Part shown: positions 45,994-53,764 of the stretch, one piece after another | Layout: each line of letters opens with the position of its first letter | How positions within the stretch are numbered: position 1 is the stretch's first letter | Position numbers and translations under genes: made by a program | Assembly (NCBI GenBank): GCA_019310485.1 | Contig: JAFDEF010000013.1 | Span: forward strand, 1 to 64,000 | DNA from: Deltaproteobacteria bacterium | GTDB taxonomy: Bacteria; Desulfobacterota; DSM-4660; Desulfatiglandales; HGW-15 | Reading direction: 5' to 3' | Length of the DNA stretch: 64,000 nucleotides | Notes under the pieces: generated by a model | Database searches by the model: none | What the model was told of the DNA's origin: nothing | The model's input: the letters and a program-made list of their open reading frames with translations, nothing else

Positions 45994-46728
45994 ATGAGAA
46001 ATACAAAAACGATAGCAAAGATTTTGGTTGTAACCATTTTCCTTTTGTCAGGCTGTGCGACCAGCTATAAGGCAAAACCTTTGCCTTTCAAAAAACCCTC
46101 TGCATATCCAAACGCTACTCGGGTTGCAGGGGCAGTGGTTGCTGCTAAGGCTTTTGTAAACAAGGAGAAGGCAAAGGAGGCATTCGGCTTTGACATACGA
46201 GGCGCAGGAATGCTTCCTGTTCAGGTTGTCTTTGACAACCGTGGTCCACACCCTATTGAAATCAGGCCGGGGCAAACCTTTCTTGAGGATAGGGAGGGCA
46301 ACCTGTGGCCTCTTCTTTCAAGTGAGATGGCATACGAAAGGGCGACAAAGTATGCCAAGACCGAACAAATCTTCAAAGAAGGGGCTTATCATGGCTTCTT
46401 GGGTGCTGCTGCCGGAGCTGTGATAGGCGCGGCAATCGGGATTGTCAGCGGTGAAAATGTGGCCTCGGCCGCGGGCAAAGGCGCTGCAGCTGGCGCCGCA
46501 GCTGGCGCTACAGTGGGCGGTGCAAAAGGGTATGGCTCGGAATCTGCCAGGCGAGCAGTTGTGGATGACCTGAGAAGAAAGTCTTTACGAAACAAGGAAG
46601 TTGATCCCAAAAGCCTCACCTTTGGTTTTCTCTTTTACCCCGGCGAAGCAGCTTCGGCAAAGGAGCTGAGGCTTCAGTTGAAAGAAGTGGACACTGGGGT
46701 GGTGCATGTTGTTAGGCTGAATCTGTGA
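45994..46728 (+). CDS. Glycine-zipper lipoprotein
   Basis: A 244-residue lipoprotein. The ATG at 45994 is chosen because it follows GGAGGAGG and gives a clean signal peptide with lipobox LSGC (Cys21); an ORF start at 45880 is not credible. A beta-rich domain (about 60-115) precedes a glycine- and alanine-rich zipper (about 135-180, with GAAAGAVIGAAIG), which forms a membrane-spanning or oligomerising hairpin. The C-terminus has another beta-domain. Such proteins act at the outer membrane; no specific role is known. Confidence 0.8.
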   Translation: MRNTKTIAKILVVTIFLLSGCATSYKAKPLPFKKPSAYPNATRVAGAVVAAKAFVNKEKAKEAFGFDIRGAGMLPVQVVFDNRGPHPIEIRPGQTFLEDREGNLWPLLSSEMAYERATKYAKTEQIFKEGAYHGFLGAAAGAVIGAAIGIVSGENVASAAGKGAAAGAAAGATVGGAKGYGSESARRAVVDDLRRKSLRNKEVDPKSLTFGFLFYPGEAASAKELRLQLKEVDTGVVHVVRLNL

Positions 46729-46757
46729 GGGTTTTCTACCACAACCGAGGCAACAAA

Positions 46758-47531
46758 TCAGGAAATGCGGGGCTTCTCACGCGACTTGAGGATAAAGAGG
46801 GTCAGAACAGCACCCAGCAGAAGTACAAGTGCAATGAGCTGGGTGGGGGTCATGGTTGTGCCTGGTATTAATCCTCTGTTGTCGCCCCTGAAGCGTTCAA
46901 TCAGGAGGCGAGCAGTGCTGTGCAGTATTAGATACCATAGAAAGACTTGGCCAGAGAACTTCTTCTTGGTGCGGAGGGAGAGAAGCAGGCCAAGAATTAT
47001 GAAGTTGCTTACCGAATGGTACAACTGGGTGGGATGAAGCGGTAGGTGCAGGGGGGCAAGGGAATGCGGATGGTTGAAGACCACACCATACCACGCATCT
47101 GTTGGTTTGCCGTAACAGCAGCCTGCCATAAAGCACCCTATACGCCCTATGCCTTGGCCAAGAGCGAGACCCGGAGCCCATAGGTCTCCTGTCTCCCAAA
47201 AGGATAATTTGCTGTGCTTGAGGTACCAGCTCATGGTAAGGATTGCTGCAATAAGTCCACCGGAATAGACGAGTCCTCCCTGCCATACCTCTAAAATTCT
47301 TAAAGGATGTAGAGCAAAATAAGAATAGTTCATTATGACGTACATCAATCTTGAACCAATTATTGCCGAAACAATCATGACAAGGGCGGTGTCCAGAATT
47401 TCAGAGGCTCTCAGCCCCTGAGCTCTGCCTGTTTTTAGCGTTATTAAGAGGGCCCCACACAGGCCAAGGGCAAGGAAAAGGCCGTAGGTATGTATGGTGA
47501 CTGAGCCAATTGTGGACAAATCAGGAAACAT
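46758..47531 (-). CDS. lgt: Prolipoprotein diacylglyceryl transferase
   Basis: A 257-residue inner-membrane enzyme that attaches diacylglycerol to the lipobox cysteine, the first step of lipoprotein maturation. Seven hydrophobic segments, the WQGGLVYSGG motif and the signature GRIGCFMAGCCYGKPT with the essential Arg are all present. A second conserved Arg is in IERFRGDNRG. It faces the glycine-zipper lipoprotein gene and lies downstream of lspA on the same strand, a functional pairing of lipoprotein genes. Length is normal. Confidence 0.95.
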   Translation of the reverse strand: MFPDLSTIGSVTIHTYGLFLALGLCGALLITLKTGRAQGLRASEILDTALVMIVSAIIGSRLMYVIMNYSYFALHPLRILEVWQGGLVYSGGLIAAILTMSWYLKHSKLSFWETGDLWAPGLALGQGIGRIGCFMAGCCYGKPTDAWYGVVFNHPHSLAPLHLPLHPTQLYHSVSNFIILGLLLSLRTKKKFSGQVFLWYLILHSTARLLIERFRGDNRGLIPGTTMTPTQLIALVLLLGAVLTLFILKSREKPRIS

Positions 47532-47608
47532 GACTTGTTTAAACCCTATGGACTGAGCACGCTATCCAATCCCAGAGGCAATAAAGCAAAGACGCTTAAG
47601 CCCAAGGG

Positions 47609-48103
47609 CTACCTTGTTTTCTCCTTTGGTGAAGCTTGAAAAATAATCCGGATAAGAAGCCAGATAGTACCGATAGTAATGGCAGAGTCTGCAAGGTTGA
47701 ATGCAGGCCAGTGGTAAGATCCCACATGAAAGTCCAAGAAATCGACCACCTCTTTGAGTCTCACTCTATCTACCAGGTTTCCTATTGCCCCTCCTATAAT
47801 AAATGAAAGAGCCAGCGTGGTTTTGCTGTCTGCATTCCTGAGCCTGACAAACCAGAACAACATCAGTGCAACTGCAATGAGAGTCGCCAGAATCAAGAAA
47901 TAAGAACCTGCTTCTGCCCCTGGCCTGTTGAGCAAGCCAAATGCCATGCCCCGGTTTCTTACATGGACTATGTTAAGGAATCCCCCGATCACGTTAATCT
48001 TTTGATGAACGCCGACGGTATTGGCCACCAGGAACTTGCTAATTTGGTCCAGTGCTATGATGAATGCAACCGGCAAAATGAGTAATGACGAAAATGTCTT
48101 CAA
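47609..48103 (-). CDS. lspA: Lipoprotein signal peptidase II
   Basis: A 164-residue aspartic protease of the inner membrane that removes signal peptides from lipidated prolipoproteins. The catalytic Asp pair is in [11 protein letters not shown] and AFNLADSAI, and DQISKFLVA opens the protein. It starts at TTG, which overlaps the ileS stop by four bases (TTGA), so translation is coupled to ileS. Four hydrophobic segments match the family. Confidence 0.95.
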   Translation of the reverse strand: MKTFSSLLILPVAFIIALDQISKFLVANTVGVHQKINVIGGFLNIVHVRNRGMAFGLLNRPGAEAGSYFLILATLIAVALMLFWFVRLRNADSKTTLALSFIIGGAIGNLVDRVRLKEVVDFLDFHVGSYHWPAFNLADSAITIGTIWLLIRIIFQASPKEKTR

Positions 48104-50907
48104 CTTCTAACATACCCCATATCCACCAACGCATCCAGGCACCTCTTGCATACCGTGGGATGCTCGCTGTTTTCACCTACCGTGGGATCGTGCACCCAGC
48201 AGCGCTCGCATTTCTTATCTTTGCTCGGCTCCACCCTAATTTTCAACTGGTCGATCTCTGAGCTCTCATAGCCTCCTTCAAGTTTACCAGACGGCAACAC
48301 TTCCACTGACGAGACTATGAATATTGTCCTAAGGTCGTCTCGGTATGGTTTGAGTTCCTCCATTAGGGGATCAGGAAGCCCAAGAGTCACGGAAGCATCC
48401 AGTGAGTGGCCAATTTTCTTTTCTTTTCTCGCTATCTCAAGTGCCTTGGTGACCGCTCTCCTGACCCGCAACACCGTGCCCCAGCGCACGGCGAGCCCCT
48501 GATCAATGTATTCCTCTTTTGGGGGCGGGAAAAGTTCAAGGTGCACACTCATCGCTCGCTCATCGGGTTTTAGGTGCCACCATATTTCTTCGGCCGTGAA
48601 GGAAAGGATTGGAGCCATTAACCTGACCAGAACTTCCAGGATCTCGCTCATGGCAGTCTGAGCTGAACGCCTTGGTATAGACTTGGCTGGTGAAACATAG
48701 AGCCGATCCTTGATAATATCGAGGTAAAAGGAAGACAGATCAAGTACGCAGAAGTTGTGAAGAGAGTGGAAGACAGTATGGAACTCGAATCGGTCGTAAG
48801 CTTCAACAATGCGTTTGTTTATTTCTTGCAGTCGGTTAAGCGCCCACCTGTCGAGTTCTTCCATTTGCTCATAAGCAACGCTCTCTTTTGATGAATCGAA
48901 ATCATATAGGTTCCCAAGAATAAACCGACATGTGTTTCGAATCCTGCGATAGGCTTCGGTCAAACGCTGTAATATTTCCTCCGAGAGCCTAATATTATCC
49001 CTGTAATCTTCCCCTGCCACCCAAAGCCTGATAATTTCGGCTCCATAATTTTTGATCAGTTCCTCAGGAGAGATCACGTTCCCGGCGGATTTATGCATTG
49101 CCTTCCCGGTTCCATCAACTACAAACCCATGGGTCAGTACGCTTCGGTATGGAGCCCTTCCTCTGGTACCTACAGAACACAAGAGCGAGCTATGAAACCA
49201 CCCCCTGTGCTGATCGCTTCCTTCAAGATATAGATCCGCGGGGCTATCAAGGTAATCTCTTGCTTCCATGACTGCCGCATAGCTCACCCCTGAATCAAAC
49301 CACACATCCAGTATATCTGTCTCTTTCTTGAATCGTGTAGAACCACATTCAGGGCACTTTGTGCCAGGAGGGAGAAGCTCTTTTTCAGTGTGTTGAAACC
49401 AGATATCGGCTCCTGCCTGCTCGACCATGTTGCTTACGTGATCGAAGGTTTCCTCCGACATAATTACTTTTCCACAATCAAGGCAATAAAAAACTGTGAT
49501 AGGAACTCCCCAGGCTCTCTGGCGAGAGATGCACCAATCCGGACGATTCTGGATTAGGCTGAAAATACGCTTCTGGCCCCAATCAGGTATCCAAGATACT
49601 TCCTTAATTGCCTTAAGGGCCTTGTTTCTGAGATCAGTTTTGTCCATGGATATGAACCACTGCTCCGTTGATCTGAATATTACAGGGTTCTTGCACCGCC
49701 AGCAATGGGGGTATTCATGCGAAATCTCTGTCTCTTTCAAAAGTACTCCTGCCTCAGCCAGCTTTGTATTGATCACCTTGTTCGCTTCAAATACTTCCAG
49801 GCCAGCAAAAAACTCGACATCCTCGGTAAAATGACCTGCATCGTCGACCGGGGAGTAAACATCAAGGCCATACTCTAAACCCGTCTCATAGTCTTCTCGG
49901 CCGTGCCCGGGTGCCGTATGTACGCAGCCCGTGCCTGCCTCGAGAGTCACGTAAGGCGCAAGAACTATCAAGGATTCCCTGTTATAAAGGGGATGTCTTG
50001 CCTTCAAGCCTTCAATTGAGGAAGCCTTGAACTCTGCTAGAATCTGGTAAGAGTCTATGCCGAAGGTGTCCATACAAATGTCAACCAGGCCCTTGGCCAG
50101 GATGAAGACTTCCCCATTTCCTACGTCTGCAGCCACATAATCGAAATCAGGGTGAAGAGCTATTGCCAGATTCGCCGGGATGGTCCACGGAGTTGTTGTC
50201 CAGATGATAACGGAAACTTTCTTCCCCCGAAGGGCAGTGAATTTTTTGCTCAGGTTCGAGATCATCGGGAACTTAACGAAAATAGAAGGGGATGAATGTT
50301 CCCTGTATTCGACCTCAGCCTCAGCAAGGGCCGTGTGACAGGAAGTGCACCAGTAGATTGGCTTTTTGCTTTTGTAAAGGCTACCGTTTATGGCAAATTT
50401 TCCCAGCTCCCTGACGATTGTAGCTTCATAAGGAAAAGCCATAGTTAGGTATGGGTTTTCCCACTCCCCGAAAACACCGAGGCGTTTGAACTCTGCCCTC
50501 TGAATTTCAATATATTTTTCAGCATACCTTCGGCAGTATTGCCTGATTTCCACAAGTGACATCCGGCTCTTTTTTTCCCCAAGTTCAGTGTCCACCTTGT
50601 GCTCAATGGGAAGCCCGTGGCAATCCCATCCCGGCACATAAGGCGCATCAAAACCTGCCATCTGCCTGGATTTTATTATGATATCTTTCAATATCTTGTT
50701 GAAGGCAGTGCCCATATGTATATGCCCGTTGGCGTAAGGCGGACCATCATGCAGCATGTACGTCTTTCTGCCTCTTGAGGCTTCGCGTATTTCATAATAA
50801 AGCTTTTCCCTGTCCCATCTTTCGATTATCTCTGGCTCTTTACGGACCAAGTTTGCTTTCATGGGAAAATCGGTTTTGGGAAGGTTTAAGGTTTTCTTAT
50901 AGTCCAT
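48100..50907 (-). CDS. ileS: Isoleucyl-tRNA synthetase
   Basis: A 935-residue class I aminoacyl-tRNA synthetase. The HIGH-type motif is GHIHMG and the KMSKS-type motif is KAMHKS, a variant with His in place of Ser. A CP1 editing domain lies between them, and a C-terminal zinc-binding region shows CERCW and CKRC. ATG at 50907 is chosen because TGGAGG precedes it; an in-frame TTG at 50922 contains that ribosome site. The ileS-lspA pair is common in Gram-negative bacteria. It is of the bacterial, mupirocin-sensitive type by its zinc tail, but this is only a guess. Confidence 0.95.
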   Translation of the reverse strand: MDYKKTLNLPKTDFPMKANLVRKEPEIIERWDREKLYYEIREASRGRKTYMLHDGPPYANGHIHMGTAFNKILKDIIIKSRQMAGFDAPYVPGWDCHGLPIEHKVDTELGEKKSRMSLVEIRQYCRRYAEKYIEIQRAEFKRLGVFGEWENPYLTMAFPYEATIVRELGKFAINGSLYKSKKPIYWCTSCHTALAEAEVEYREHSSPSIFVKFPMISNLSKKFTALRGKKVSVIIWTTTPWTIPANLAIALHPDFDYVAADVGNGEVFILAKGLVDICMDTFGIDSYQILAEFKASSIEGLKARHPLYNRESLIVLAPYVTLEAGTGCVHTAPGHGREDYETGLEYGLDVYSPVDDAGHFTEDVEFFAGLEVFEANKVINTKLAEAGVLLKETEISHEYPHCWRCKNPVIFRSTEQWFISMDKTDLRNKALKAIKEVSWIPDWGQKRIFSLIQNRPDWCISRQRAWGVPITVFYCLDCGKVIMSEETFDHVSNMVEQAGADIWFQHTEKELLPPGTKCPECGSTRFKKETDILDVWFDSGVSYAAVMEARDYLDSPADLYLEGSDQHRGWFHSSLLCSVGTRGRAPYRSVLTHGFVVDGTGKAMHKSAGNVISPEELIKNYGAEIIRLWVAGEDYRDNIRLSEEILQRLTEAYRRIRNTCRFILGNLYDFDSSKESVAYEQMEELDRWALNRLQEINKRIVEAYDRFEFHTVFHSLHNFCVLDLSSFYLDIIKDRLYVSPAKSIPRRSAQTAMSEILEVLVRLMAPILSFTAEEIWWHLKPDERAMSVHLELFPPPKEEYIDQGLAVRWGTVLRVRRAVTKALEIARKEKKIGHSLDASVTLGLPDPLMEELKPYRDDLRTIFIVSSVEVLPSGKLEGGYESSEIDQLKIRVEPSKDKKCERCWVHDPTVGENSEHPTVCKRCLDALVDMGYVRS

Positions 50908-51327
50908 AAACGTGGCCTCCAAAATAAAATACGCTGGTTTGATTAGCAGATAAAGGCATCTAAGTCAAACTCGTTGTATTTTTGTATGATTCAGCGCCAA
51001 ATTATTGGTTCCTGTGAAACCTTTGCTTTGAGCTCAGCGTGAAGCTGCTCAGCTAAGTTCATCGTAAGAGCTGAGGTGTCGATGGAGCGACTTGTAAAAA
51101 GTGTTGGTTTCGTTAGGGTGAGATTACTTGAATAGAGCGTTCGAGATTCTATTGACATTGCTTCACGCAATCATTATGAGATACGAGAAAAGGCCTGTTT
51201 TTTCCGTACGGTTTCTGCTGGATTAAAGCTTTTTGATTCATTGAAAGCATTTCCCGTTCCCGGCTAACTTCTCCGGGGGAGGGCGAATTTACTATTCAGC
51301 GAATTTTCAGAAAGGAGATAAGAGCTT
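50908..51327. other. Divergent intergenic region
   Basis: 420 bases between ileS and the small lipoprotein gene. It holds the rightward promoter at 51152-51180. I looked for a T-box leader ahead of ileS and saw none. Confidence 0.6.
51152..51180 (+). promoter_or_regulatory. Candidate promoter with dyad in spacer
   Basis: TTGACA (51152-51157) and TATGAG (51175-51180) are spaced by 17 bp. ATTGC (51157-51161) and GCAAT (51167-51171) form an inverted repeat inside the spacer, a possible repressor site. It is about 148 bases ahead of the DUF3568 gene. Confidence 0.5.
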
Positions 51328-51723
51328 ATGAGGATTAAATACCTGCTACCTTTTGTGTTGATCTTTTGTTTTAGCGCATGCAGCTCACTGGTGTTCTTTA
51401 GTGCTGGAACAGCGGCAGGCGTAGGGGGATACAAGTTCTACAAAGGTTCCCTTACCGTGATCTATCAGGCTCCCTACATGGATACATGGGATGCCACGCT
51501 AAGAGCGCTGGATAAAATGAACTTGCAAATCGAGAGCAAGAAGCATGATCTGACGAAAGGGAAAATTAAGGCTAGAACGGCAGATAACAAGCAAGTGCAT
51601 ATTTCACTCAAATACAAGAGCTCTGAGCAGACGGAAGTTGTGATCAGGGTGGGAATTTTCGGAGACAAGGCAGCATCCATGGTAATCAAAGATGAAATAA
51701 GAAAGGAACTTTTCGAGAGCTGA
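51328..51723 (+). CDS. DUF3568 family lipoprotein
   Basis: A 131-residue lipoprotein with signal peptide and lipobox FSAC (Cys18). A short hydrophobic Gly/Ala stretch (about 28-38) is followed by a domain with YKGSLTVIYQAPYMDTWDA and VHISLKYKSSEQTEVVIRVG, the DUF3568 pattern. The family is common in Desulfobacterota and has no known function. Start ATG follows AAAGGAGAT. It ends 6 bases before a convergent gene. Confidence 0.78.
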   Translation: MRIKYLLPFVLIFCFSACSSLVFFSAGTAAGVGGYKFYKGSLTVIYQAPYMDTWDATLRALDKMNLQIESKKHDLTKGKIKARTADNKQVHISLKYKSSEQTEVVIRVGIFGDKAASMVIKDEIRKELFES

Positions 51724-51729
51724 GAAAAG

Positions 51730-52062
51730 TCAAGTTTCTATGTCAAGCTCGGAAAGCATATGGTGTAGAAACTCTATTATGAATTGCATTTGTTCCGGGG
51801 TAGTGTAAGACTGGCATTCACACCTGAGGCTGGCAAGGCTTCTTACAAAGAATTCCACTTTGATCCACGTGTCGCCCAACTCTATGGCAAAAACATGGGG
51901 TGCGCAATGGGGGTGCTGTACTTGAGCGATGCTGAGGAGGCTCTCCGGCAGGGGAACCCAGAAAACGTCTTCAATGTCAGACCTGATGGCATTTCGATTC
52001 AGAAATTCGCATGCCTTTCTGATATCTGAACCAGATACTTCATCCACTAAATAGGATCTCAA
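51730..52062 (-). CDS. Hypothetical protein, coupled to membrane protein gene
   Basis: A 110-residue protein starting at TTG that overlaps the stop of the upstream gene by four bases (TTGA). It is soluble and mixed alpha/beta, with several His and Cys (AQVQHPHCAPHVFA, LRCECQSYTT). I do not recognise a family. The tight coupling suggests it works with the small membrane protein encoded before it. Confidence in the reading frame comes from the overlap more than from homology. Confidence 0.55.
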   Translation of the reverse strand: MRSYLVDEVSGSDIRKACEFLNRNAIRSDIEDVFWVPLPESLLSIAQVQHPHCAPHVFAIELGDTWIKVEFFVRSLASLRCECQSYTTPEQMQFIIEFLHHMLSELDIET

Positions 52063-52403
52063 GGAGAATCACCTCTCTTCTGGCTCTCCATTTTCTTGCC
52101 TGTCAGGAATGCATCAACTACGGAATAGAGCCAGAGTGCTAAAAATGCGAAAATAATATACCTGAGTGAGGAAAAAGTTTCTGCACGAAGTCTTTCAACA
52201 AAAAACTCCTCACCTCCAGATGGAATTCCTGGTTGATTAATTATTTTTTTCACAAGTAAAGCTACTTTTATCGCACTCCCGAGAAAGAGAAGGAAAACTA
52301 GAGTAAGAAGGATAATTCCTTTCTTCAGATTGTGGTTAAGGATTTGCCCAAGACCTGGAATTATCAAGGCAGAACACAAAGGGGAGAGGATATACCTTTT
52401 CAT
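52059..52403 (-). CDS. Small membrane protein, TM2/DUF5683-like
   Basis: A 114-residue protein with three hydrophobic segments. The start, LIIPGLGQILNHNLKKG, is the PGxGQ...KG pattern seen in TM2 and DUF5683-like proteins of unknown function. The C-terminal helix (YIIFAFLALWLYSVVDAFL) also fits. It is translationally coupled to the hypothetical gene downstream. No function can be given. Confidence 0.68.
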   Translation of the reverse strand: MKRYILSPLCSALIIPGLGQILNHNLKKGIILLTLVFLLFLGSAIKVALLVKKIINQPGIPSGGEEFFVERLRAETFSSLRYIIFAFLALWLYSVVDAFLTGKKMESQKRGDSP

Positions 52404-52722
52404 GGTCTTATTACGGAAACCCTTATGCCGATTCCTGGAAAACTGCGCCCAAGGGATAGAGTATTCACCGGTCGGCTTTTTTCTTATCTACATCAAATAA
52501 TCGGGAGTGTCAAACTCCGGCCTTTGCGCTGGTTCACAACGGAGTCAGCACCAGCGAGCTGCCTGCCCTCGAGAGGGGGCCTCTGTACTGAAGTACCTTA
52601 AGGTCTATTTACGATTGAATTTTAAATGTTCATGGAGTAATTTATTCGAATTCAGAAAGCTCACGAGCCTGATGGCACGGGAGAAACTTGAGTAAACCAG
52701 ATCCCGGGAGCCGGGGGAAAAA
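52404..52722. other. Intergenic region, no feature recognised
   Basis: 319 bases between the divergent membrane-protein and DHH phosphoesterase genes. I see no convincing promoter, hairpin or gene. Confidence 0.5.
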
Positions 52723-53742
52723 ATGGAACAGAACAGAACAGAGACCTTAATGGAGCGCCCTTTCCCAAGGTCAACATCATCCTTGGAAAAATACAAACGG
52801 TTACTGGAAGTGGTGACTCCTGAAGACACAGTCGGGATTATTATCAATGCGGATCCTGATTCAATGGCAAGCGCGCTGGCACTGAACAGGCTCTTTTGGA
52901 GAAGAGTTAAGAAAACTCTTGTTTTTCATATAAATGTTATAAAAAGAAAAGACAACCTGGCGATGATCAAACTCCTGAAAATAAAACAACAGCACATACG
53001 AAAGCTCAATAGTGCGGAAATCAGCCGGTGGGCAATCTTGGATTCCCAGCCTCAACACTACGACCAGCTTAGCAAATTCAGATTTGATATTATTATTGAT
53101 CATCATCCTGTTCTCTCGGGATCCAGCGCTCAGTTTGTGGATATTAGGGAAAACTATGGGGCAAATTCAACCATCATGACAGAGTACCTCAGAGCTGCTA
53201 AAGTGAAGCCTTCACCGAGGCTTGCCACGGCGCTGTTTTATGGCATTAAAACTGATACCGACAATTTCGTAAGGGCCTCCACGCCCAATGACATTAATGC
53301 ATTCAGGTATCTGTACCAATTCGCAAATATAAATATCATAAAAAAGATAGAGTCCTCGGAAATGAGCAAGAAATCACTTGAAAACTTCAGAAAAGCTCTG
53401 GAAGACCTTGTTTTTGTTAAAGACAAGGCTTTTATTCATATGGGGAAAGTGAATGATCCTGACGTGCTCGTGATAATAGCAGATTTTTTCCTGAAAATGG
53501 CAGAGGCCACCTGGTGCATTGTATCGGGGGTGTATGGCCAGAAATTGATTGTTGTTTTCAGGAATGCAGGATTTCGCCTTGATGCCGGCAGGACGGCACA
53601 AAAGCTTTTTGGGAAATGGGGCTCGGCAGGCGGGCACAAAAGCGCTGCCAGGGCTGAGATTCCGCTTCAAGAAATTAAACCAGGCAATCCGGATATGGGG
53701 GAATTCAAGCAGTTTGTCCTTGCCAAAATTAGAGAGATGTGA
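52723..53742 (+). CDS. DHH-family phosphoesterase (nanoRNase/pAp phosphatase-like)
   Basis: A 339-residue DHH/DHHA1 enzyme. Metal ligands are in NADPDSMASA (first Asp site), LDSQPQHYD and IIDHHPV, the DHH motif itself. The C-terminal DHHA1 domain has GSAGGHKSAARAEIP. It matches NrnA-type enzymes that degrade short RNAs and adenosine bisphosphate; c-di-AMP hydrolysis cannot be excluded. The first Asp motif is PDSM rather than the usual ADGL. It follows GGGGGAA and ends 22 bases before a convergent sensor kinase gene. Confidence 0.85.
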   Translation: MEQNRTETLMERPFPRSTSSLEKYKRLLEVVTPEDTVGIIINADPDSMASALALNRLFWRRVKKTLVFHINVIKRKDNLAMIKLLKIKQQHIRKLNSAEISRWAILDSQPQHYDQLSKFRFDIIIDHHPVLSGSSAQFVDIRENYGANSTIMTEYLRAAKVKPSPRLATALFYGIKTDTDNFVRASTPNDINAFRYLYQFANINIIKKIESSEMSKKSLENFRKALEDLVFVKDKAFIHMGKVNDPDVLVIIADFFLKMAEATWCIVSGVYGQKLIVVFRNAGFRLDAGRTAQKLFGKWGSAGGHKSAARAEIPLQEIKPGNPDMGEFKQFVLAKIREM

Positions 53743-53764
53743 AATTCAAACCAGCACGTTAACT

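Noticed and set aside
50908-51327. T-box leader ahead of ileS
   Set aside because: No T-box sequence or specifier stem seen, and such leaders are rare outside Gram-positives.
52673-52691. Sigma-54 site TGGCACG before the DHH gene
   Set aside because: Spacing to the next TTG is nine bases, not five.
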